Source of the DNA: Timema cristinae
Taxonomy: Eukaryota > Arthropoda > Insecta > Phasmatodea > Timematidae
Assembly (NCBI GenBank): GCA_039000515.1
Contig: JBCFYV010000001.1
Coordinates: 29,285,048-29,349,047 of the forward strand
Length of the DNA stretch: 64,000 nucleotides
Direction of reading: 5' to 3'
A program made the translations under genes and the position numbers. The notes below the pieces were generated by a model, which made no database searches, was not told the DNA's origin, and saw only the letters and a list, made by a program, of their open reading frames with translations. Every line of letters begins with the position of its first letter. Within the stretch, counting starts at the first letter, position 1. Below are positions 56,808 to 64,000 of this stretch, piece by piece.

Positions 56808-58908
56808 TAATATATATTTATATTTTTATAATGGTTAAGATAAAAATACGAAGATTAAACAAAAAGCATTAACCCGGCAAAACCATGGATGAAAATCTCC
56901 CTACCTCCTGTTTAAAAAAAAAAAGGTAGATTAAAATAACATGGAACAGGCTTCGATGAGTATAACCTGAACAGGTAGCAAGATGTGAAAAAAAAAGCTT
57001 CACCAAAATCCGTTCTTGTCCGTGTATTATATTCATAATAGAAGAAAAAATTCCAAATAGGTAATTCTTTGATAGTACAAAATTTGAAGTAGATTTGTGA
57101 CTTTTTTCGTTGGTTACAAAGGAAATACACTCATGTTGGTGGCAATATGTAGTATTTACCTATTTTTTAGAAGAAAAATTTAAGATATTTCAATACTAAG
57201 TCATAAGCTACTTAAAACGTGTTTCTTTGACGACTAAGTTAAAATTGGAATAAGCCAATTGTAAACACACATAATCTGCTATAACTTATGTATACAAAGT
57301 ATATAGATGTAATTTTTTTTTTTTAAATATTCACTATTAGCACTCGAGAAATTTGCTTTAATTGTTTCAAAATTAAATAATCAACCTAATTTTCAAAATC
57401 ACTTTAAATAGGTTTTAACATTCTATTAATGTATTTCAACACATATTTCCATCGTAATATCTTTTTGGTCCTTTTACATTATAGTATGGAAAATGAATAA
57501 CGTGCCATACTGTGTATTAGGGTGGAGTGTAAAATTAAATTTCTGATCTTGGATTGCCTATATGTTCAATAGTTGACAAGAGACACGGTAAAAATATTCC
57601 TAATAGGATTTTGATGGGAAACGCTATCCTCAGGTGGCACATCGTGTTTAAATTACTAGTTTTGTAGGCCTTGCTAGCTTATCCTGTTCACTGTACTGAG
57701 AACATCTTTTATGTATAGAAACAGTGAAATATATTTTAATATTTCAGCCGCCGATGGATGGTAGCCTATAGTACTTTAAGATTTTGCCTGTCATTAGCAC
57801 TGCATGCGCAGCAATGGTTATTCTTCTGCCTTTTGTTCCAATCACTATACTATAAAGCCACACGGCTGACTCACTCACTCACTGACATTAATATTTACCC
57901 ACTTACAAATGAGATAAAAACTTAAAAATTTGGCAAACTTATATCTTCCAACGGGAAAATTCCAAAAAGTTAAAAAAATTAATTTTAAACCCTCGAAAAA
58001 AAATTCAAAATTGAGGAGCAACCTTAGTCAGTCCGGACTTTTCTTTAGAGGCCTCTTGTAGCTAAACGGTAAGATCTATCAAAAAACGGATTGCATCAGA
58101 GCTAGATTTTTTTGATTTTAGGTAAATTTTGGACATTTTTTAATTTTCTCTATACACTTATGGGACAGCTAAAATCATATAATTGTAAAAATAAATCAAC
58201 GTTTAAAACAACGCTGGAATTACATTAGTTTACACTCAATGGTGTGTCTGGGGGGGGGAGCCCACAATGAGCAAAGCGAGTTTCAATATCAAACCAAGCA
58301 AGTGTCCGGGTGGGGTGTTAAACCGAGACATATTTTAGATTTAAAAAGTAGTATTTAAATTGTTTTAATTTTATTATGTAATAGATATGATTAAAAGTAG
58401 AATTGAAAATAATTGTACGGTGTTCTGAGCTCCAAAAAACTGAGCCACAATATTTTACCTACAATCGCTGGCGTCATGAGATTTTATTAATTATGGGCGA
58501 GAAGTGATCTGATATAGAAATTGAACAATAAAAATCCCAACATTGGTGAAATTTGTGAAATAAATACCCAATATATTGAATCGATTTGGACCAAGCCATC
58601 AATCCCAACATTATATCATCAGCTTTCAACAGCACAGCTATTAATAAAGGGCCGGAATAAGGTGTGATACCACAGTTCGAACAAACCTAGTTCAACATTA
58701 GTCTACATTTGTATGTCTGTTTATTTTATTTCGATAAATCACCAGTCCATTTCTTATTAGAAGAGCTGGACGGCAAAATATAAGTTCCAAAGTCGTTTTC
58801 TGGGAGATATGTCAGGATCTTAAATCATGTGAACGCTTAAAACCTATTGATTTAATGCAATCCTTTTAAAATTGCCCACTGTTGACCCAAAGGACTTAAG
58901 TAGATATC
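56808..58908. other. Gene-free stretch with minor repeat fragments
   Basis: A SINE A/B tail fragment, 'gtataacctgaacaggtagc' + 'aagatgtg' and poly-A, is at 56958-56995. At 57860-57885 'gctgactcactcactcact' is a short CACT tandem within a probable old transposon. A poly-G run is at 58249-58258. No gene. Confidence 0.4.
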
Positions 58909-59195
58909 TATTATTAGCACCGCGTCTTACTACCCATTCGGGTTATACGCACTTACGCTAATGTGTAATGAGAGGGTGATTGTGAGATGAAATGAAGGAC
59001 CTACAGTTTAACGTGGAATCCGAACCACGGTGGAGGCCTGGCATTCCCCACATTCACAAGTTGTGATTAATACACGTCTTGTCAGAGGTGAAGGAAGGGT
59101 TTGGTAATCAGATAAATCTGTGCCGGGACCGAGGATTGAACCCCGGCCGCCAGTACAGAAGTCTGACACCTTACCCCTAGACCACCAGATCACTC
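58909..59195 (-). mobile_element. tRNA-derived SINE, family A (long subfamily), full length
   Basis: Minus orientation with the long 'gttgtgattaatacacgtct' segment. Target-site duplication taagtagatatc, perfect over 12 bp, at 58897-58908 and 59196-59207. Confidence 0.95.
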
Positions 59196-59454
59196 TAAGT
59201 AGATATCAAAAATATCTTTACGATACTTGTATCGCTATTTCAGAAGGCAAATTAACATCTGATCTGCCAAATAGACAACCCGGTAAAATGGCACAATAAA
59301 GATGGTTAACTACATACAAAAGAATAATATGGTGTAATATCTGAACTGACAATCTATCAGAAAAATTAATCAATTTAACAGATTTTTTCATGAAAATAGT
59401 GTTAAAGGTGAATTTTTATGCAAAAGAATACTTAATTTTAATTAATTGGTCAGA

Positions 59455-59750
59455 AAGAGTGGGGGTACAGAGAGTACATGAGATAGTAGAGAAAGCAAGG
59501 TTGAGATGATATGGGCATGTAATGAGAATTGAATAAGAGAGACTGCCAAGTAAATTATGTACATTAGGTATGAAAGAAAAATACCACAAGAGAGGCCAAG
59601 AAAGAGATAGGATGACCAGATAACAGAAAGTGTCTAAGTGAGAGGAGGAGAATGGAAGAAATTAAAGGAGTAAGAATGGTGGAAAAATATAGGAAGATGG
59701 AGGCAATTTACTAAACTGACCTTGCCACAGATGACGATGATGATTATGAT
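59455..59750 (+). pseudogene. LINE 3' fragment, second family
   Basis: Encodes, with stops, RLR-stop-YGHVMRIE (ancestral RLRWYGHV), a basic 'KRGQER' stretch and a final 'EDGGN', the usual end of non-LTR retrotransposon ORFs. It finishes in a (GATGAT)-like run, 'agatgacgatgatgattatg', a common tail of this LINE type. Different from the family at 7476, 56058 and 63046. Confidence 0.6.
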
Positions 59751-59897
59751 GGTCAGATGAATGATTGAGTGAGCCACCAATTACCCAACATTTGAATTAT
59801 GAAGAACTAAAACAGATGATAAAAACTGGCTTTGTAATGGAGATTGATCAATTTTTCTTGTCACTCTCATAAAGTTGAGCCACATAAGAATGGTAAT

Positions 59898-60191
59898 AAT
59901 AATAATAATTATTATTATTATTACTAGCACCGCGTCTTACTACCCATTCGGGTTATACGCACTTACGCTAATGTGTAATGAGAGGGTGATTGTGAGATGA
60001 AATGAAGGACCTACAGTTTAACGTGGAATCCGAACCACGGTGGTGGCCTGGCATTCCCCACATTCACAAGATGTCTTGTCAGAGGTGAAGGAAGGGTTTG
60101 GCAATCAGATAAATCTGTGCCGGGAACGAGGATTGAACCCCGGCCGCCAGCACAGAAGTCTGACACCTTACCCCTAGACCACCAGGTCACC
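59898..60191 (-). mobile_element. tRNA-derived SINE, family A (short subfamily), full length
   Basis: Minus orientation. Perfect 12-bp target-site duplication aagaatggtaat at 59886-59897 and 60192-60203. It is nearly identical in its body to the long-subfamily copy 700 bp upstream except for the indel. Confidence 0.96.
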
Positions 60192-60584
60192 AAGAATGGT
60201 AATTGAAGCTTCAGCGATTGTTAACATTTCTGGTGAAAATGAGAGATTTGCTTACAAGAAATCGTATCAAGTAATTGTCATTGTGAAATGCTAACATTCA
60301 AGACTAATTTATTAGTTTAGTACTTCCGCACCACCTGAAGTTGATGCTTAGAAAAGCTAAAACGTCTCGAACAGGTTTCTTAACCAATAGGCCGTCACTG
60401 TAGCTACATGCGTTAATAATGAGGTGGGAAAACTTTGCTTTTCATCCAGCTTATTTAAAGATTTTTCTAATTTGACCTCTGTGGCTCCACTTGAAGATGT
60501 ATCTTAAACCAAACCAAATTTTGCAAGGAAAATAAAAAAAAAATCCCTCCAATAGGCAGTTATTTTAGATATATATGTTAATAA
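60192..60584. other. Gene-free stretch
   Basis: Nothing recognised. Confidence 0.45.
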
Positions 60585-60839
60585 TAATAATATTAGCAAC
60601 GCGTCTTACTACCCGTTCGGGTTATACGCTTTAAGTACTAATTACGCTAATGGATTAGGAATTGGGAAGGTTGAATTAGAGGAAGTGAACCCACATTTTT
60701 GTGGAAGGAGAGTGGACAACCATTTAGGGAAAAACCACCCCCAATTCACCCTACCGAGATTCGAACCTCGATCTCCCCGTCCTCAGTAGTCAAGCTCAAA
60801 GTGACATGCGCTTTAGCCAACTACGCCACAGAGGCGGGC
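60585..60839 (-). mobile_element. tRNA-derived SINE, family B, full length, with (AAT)n tail
   Basis: Minus orientation: tail (AAT)n + 'agcaacgcgtcttactaccc' at the left, B-box complement 'gagattcgaacctcgatc', head complement 'ccaactacgccacagaggcg' at the right. Perfect 13-bp duplication tatatgttaataa at 60572-60584 and 60840-60852. Unlike most B copies, its tail is (AAT)n as in family A. Confidence 0.94.
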
Positions 60840-60852
60840 TATATGTTAATAA

Positions 60853-61169
60853 ATATATATATAAAAAAAATTCTCCTTCACTTCTACCTAATGTATATTT
60901 GTTTATATGTTCGTCTCCTCTTTTTAATTTTTGTACAAATTTATAAATCTTCTTCAAAATGAATACTTTATTTTTAAATCGTCTTTTTCTTCATAGTTTT
61001 AAATGATAGTACAGGATTGGAAATGATACCTGACTATGGGTGGTAGGCTGGTACCATATTAGTTATTTCAACAAGGAAACTTATAGCTAATGTTTCTGCT
61101 TTCGTGTGACTGTAGTTATTAAATAAATACAAAGTGAACACAATTACATAATTGATAGTCATCTGAAAT
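60853..61169. other. Gene-free AT-rich stretch
   Basis: Nothing recognised. Confidence 0.45.
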
Positions 61170-61390
61170 AATACCCTCTCTGTGGTCTAGTGGTCAGAGT
61201 TCCCGGCTTCAAATCCAGAGGTCTCACATTCAATCCCCAGTGCGTTCATATTTTCTGTGAAGCATTGGGTCTGAAAGTGGGGTCAGTTTAGCCTCGTGAG
61301 AACATATAAGGAGTTACTGGAATGAAAAAAGTAGCAGTTCTGGTTTATAAAACTGAGATTAACTCTGTTCTGACCAATTTACACCATATA
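61170..61390 (+). mobile_element. tRNA-headed SINE-like element, family E
   Basis: A-box-like 'tgtggtctagtggtcagagt', anticodon-arm-like 'cccggcttcaaatccag', B-box-like 'cacattcaatccccagtg'. The body follows with 'gcattgggtctgaaagtgg'. Single copy and the 3' boundary is arbitrary. Pairing is too poor for a functional tRNA. Confidence 0.45.
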
Positions 61391-61931
61391 TTTAGAGAAG
61401 TTGGAATTATATTCGCCAACAGACGGAGGCCACTTGGTAGGTATGGCTCGATTGTAGGCTAAACGCCATGAAGTTAAATTTACAACATAGTTTATAGCTT
61501 ATGCAAAAATATACTACTGATAATAATATTAAGTTAGAAACATATTATTTTTTAGCCAAATCTACTCAAAAGCTCTTTTAGAAGATATTTGACCTTCATT
61601 TGTCTCAAAATATTCCAAGCTTACCTGGCATAGTGTAGCGTATAATATGGGGGAAATAGTCTAATTCATCAAGGTAAGACTGACACTTTTAGGATTAACG
61701 GAGTGTACACTCACACAATATGTCATATTTCTACCAATAGTATAATTACATCTTTTGTTTACATCAATAAAAGTACAATAGTAAAATATTTATTAATATT
61801 TAATATCAAAATCACTTTTCCAGCAAGTGAATAGGTTTGTATATTATGCATTTATTTTATGTTTTAAATCTCGATTACTAAATTCCTTAAATTTAACATC
61901 ATAAATGAATTATCTCGTTAACTGTACCTAT
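61391..61931. other. Gene-free AT-rich stretch
   Basis: Nothing recognised. Confidence 0.45.
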
Positions 61932-62115
61932 GTCCGACACTTTATTTCAATTAGTAGCGTGTCTGACCATGATCTAAGAATCCCGAGTTCTATTAAGAGC
62001 ATAGCCGAGTAATTTATCAATGATGAAATGTGGTATTCCTTTTACACAGTGATAAATTAACTGCTGGGGACTACATGTTTTGTCTGTTCTAGATTAAGAT
62101 AGTTAATAAGTCGTC
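61932..62115 (+). mobile_element. tRNA-derived SINE, family C, decayed
   Basis: 'tttcaattagtagcgtgtct', 'gaatcccgagttctattaag' (B-box region), 'tttatcaatgatgaaatgtg' and 'gataaattaactgctgggga' match the family C order. Confidence 0.7.
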
Positions 62116-62200
62116 TGTTGATATACTGTCGGTTCAGAAAGTGCACGTTAAATAACTCACATAAATAAACAACTACACTGATGTGTTTCAAATTAACAAA
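62116..62200 (+). mobile_element. Family G repeat, 3' fragment
   Basis: 'gtcggttcagaaagtgcacg' + 'ttaaataactcacataaat' + 'aaacaac' matches 27375-27425. Confidence 0.6.
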
Positions 62201-62349
62201 ATTGGTCTTGTTAATATGAAAATTACACAACATTTTTTACGATTGTGTATGGTACACTTTTCATATAAATAACCTTTGTAATTTTTTAAGGTGTTTCCTA
62301 TGAATATAAAACTGTAGCCGCACAGGATACTGATAATATTTGTAAATAC

Positions 62350-63040
62350 ATACACCATACATACATACATACATACATACACAAACATACATGCATACAT
62401 ACATATATAATACATATATACATACACACATACATTACCATACATATAACCATACATATAACCATACATATAACCATACATAATACATAACCATACATAT
62501 ACATACATAACATACATATACCATACATACATACACACATATATACATACATACACATATATATACATACATACATACTACATACATACATATAACCATA
62601 CATATACACACACATAAATACTACATATATACACACAACACAATACATACTATATACAATACATACATCATACATACATACATAAACATGCATACATACA
62701 TAATACATACACACATTCATACATATAACCATACATATACACACACAAATACATACATTATACACATCCATACATACATACATATATACACACACTACAT
62801 ACATACATGCATACATCATACACACATTCATACATATAACATACATAACACACACATAATTACATACATATATACACATCCATACATACATATATATACA
62901 CACATACAACATATATACATACATATATACATGCATACATACATACATACATATATAACACATTCATACATATATATACACCCATATATACATACATATA
63001 TACATAATTACATACATACATATATACATGCATACACACA
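62350..63040. repeat. (CATA)n microsatellite, about 690 bp
   Basis: catacata units interspersed with atatatacaca and ataaccatac variants. On the minus strand this is (TATG)n and immediately follows the 3' end of the LINE fragment 63046-63372. The long Tyr/Met/Cys/Val and Tyr/Thr/His/Ile frames on both strands are repeat artefacts. Confidence 0.96.
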
Positions 63041-63045
63041 TACGT

Positions 63046-63372
63046 GTCTTATCATGCCATTACCTCATGGTGTGGACAATAAACTGTACATATAACTAAA
63101 AACACTTTCCATGCTTAATCCATTCTCACTAACTTTATCCATACTTCACCATGCTCGCATACTCCTTTCACTTTGTTAAAATCCATACACCGAGTGCTAC
63201 AGGCTCTTTTATTGTTAAAACTCTTAAAGTTTATCTTTTGTACACATTCGTCTACAAAACTCAGTGACGTCTTACATGGTCTACCCCTTCCATTTAATAC
63301 ATACACACACACACCTTCATTAAATTGGTTTCGTCACTCGATCTACATTCATCCCCTCAACATGCCAAACCA
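63046..63372 (-). pseudogene. LINE 3' fragment (reverse-transcriptase C-terminal region)
   Basis: Best copy of the family. A 65-codon frame (63312-63115) reads GRGRPCKTSLSFVDECVQK, then INFKSFNNKRACSTRCMDF, VKGVCEHGEVW and KLVRMD. The upstream 'MNVDRVTK' is in another frame. GRGRP plus the following Trp/Asp-rich region is typical of the extreme C-terminus of non-LTR retrotransposon ORF2 proteins. It is broken by at least one frameshift and stops. Confidence 0.68.
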
Positions 63373-63632
63373 GAGTAAAATAATTCTTTCACTTTGACCC
63401 ATTGGATTATATTTAAAACAGCATTTTTTTAGCACCGATTCATTACCGACTCTGTCCATACGGGTTTTTCAACATACATTTCTTAGCTATCTCATTCTAA
63501 CTGCATTCACCTCTCTTTTACGTTTCTCCTGACAAACCCACTTTTCACATTCATAAAACAATGTTGTCGTTAACACTGTCATACTGTCATCTTTTCCTAT
63601 TTCGATACTAACTTATTTCATTATTAGTAATA

Positions 63633-63764
63633 TTATTATTAGCACCGCGTCTTACTACCCATTCGGGTTATACGCACTTACGCTAATGTGTAATGGTAGG
63701 GTGATGTGAGATGAAATGAAGGACCTACAGTTTAACGAGGAATCCGAACCACGGTGGCGGCCTG
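63633..63764 (-). mobile_element. SINE-A, 5'-truncated
   Basis: Only the 3' half is present: (ATT)n, 'agcaccgcgtcttactaccc' to 'ccacggtggcggcctg'. Flanked by a perfect 14-bp duplication, cattattagtaata, at 63619-63632 and 63765-63778. Confidence 0.95.
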
Positions 63765-63778
63765 CATTATTAGTAATA

Positions 63779-64000
63779 GTCCAAATACATCCAACTAACC
63801 ATATCCCTTGGTTAACATAATAATTGATGATATATTAAGAAATTTCACAGGTGAACCCACCCTTTAAAATGCCTATCGATGCTTTACCCAATTCATCACG
63901 TTCAGAATACAGGTGGGATTTGGCGAAGAGAACAATATTTAATACGATATTTATTGTACAGTACTTCACAAGGTTAAATAATTATTGATCATCCCTCTAA
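63779..64000. other. Gene-free end of window
   Basis: Nothing recognised. Confidence 0.4.

Noticed and set aside
62188..63095. Long Tyr/Cys/Met/Val-rich and Thr/His/Ile-rich frames on both strands
   Set aside because: They are translations of the (CATA)n microsatellite; a 4-bp repeat with few stops stays open by composition.

Overview
This is a eukaryotic, AT-rich, intron/intergenic-type window that is almost entirely repeat-derived. Short degenerate CCTAA motifs, several families of tRNA-headed SINEs, hAT, Helitron and pogo-like DNA transposons, and very abundant (AAT)n, (CA)n and (TATG)n microsatellites together suggest an arthropod with a large, repeat-rich genome. The species cannot be named from the sequence. 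There is no operon structure, rRNA, CRISPR array or obvious functional tRNA gene. Only one short stretch looks like a host protein-coding exon: a minus-strand first coding exon at 8561-8636 encoding a signal-peptide-like N-terminus and ending in a strong splice donor.

Layout. 1-4.5 kb: mostly unannotatable AT-rich DNA with old SINE copies. 4.5-9 kb: an unexplained ORF, a tandem array of 'ctatg...catag' hairpins, a 46-bp minisatellite, a SINE-A copy, a LINE 3' fragment running into a (TATG)n tract, then the putative host exon. 9-34 kb: sparse SINEs, hAT and pogo-like MITEs, a 304-bp-armed palindrome (15280-15894), a perfect 39-bp hairpin (23652-23743) and nested SINEs (24548-25110). 34.4-38.4 kb: a broken Helitron Rep/helicase gene on the minus strand, split by two SINE insertions. 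38.4-47 kb: SINEs, AT-rich DNA and a second 46-bp minisatellite. 47-54 kb: a cluster of DNA transposons, including a MITE with about 190-bp inverted repeats and a hAT remnant with its transposase dimerisation domain inserted in a SINE. 54-64 kb: a 31-bp minisatellite, LINE 3' fragments, a Helitron-like short element, more SINEs and a 690-bp (CATA)n tract attached to a LINE end.

How the parts relate. Family names A-G are local to this annotation. SINE-A (about 270 bp, 13 copies) and SINE-B (about 245 bp, some 20 copies or fragments) have different tRNA-like heads but share nearly the same 3' tail (GTATAACCCGAACGGGTAGT...GGTGCTAA), which suggests that both were mobilised by one LINE. Nested insertions give an order: SINE-B copies are old and are interrupted by hAT elements and by SINE-A. 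SINE-A also interrupts the Helitron gene, and most SINE-A copies still have recognisable 10-14 bp target-site duplications, so SINE-A is the youngest active family here.
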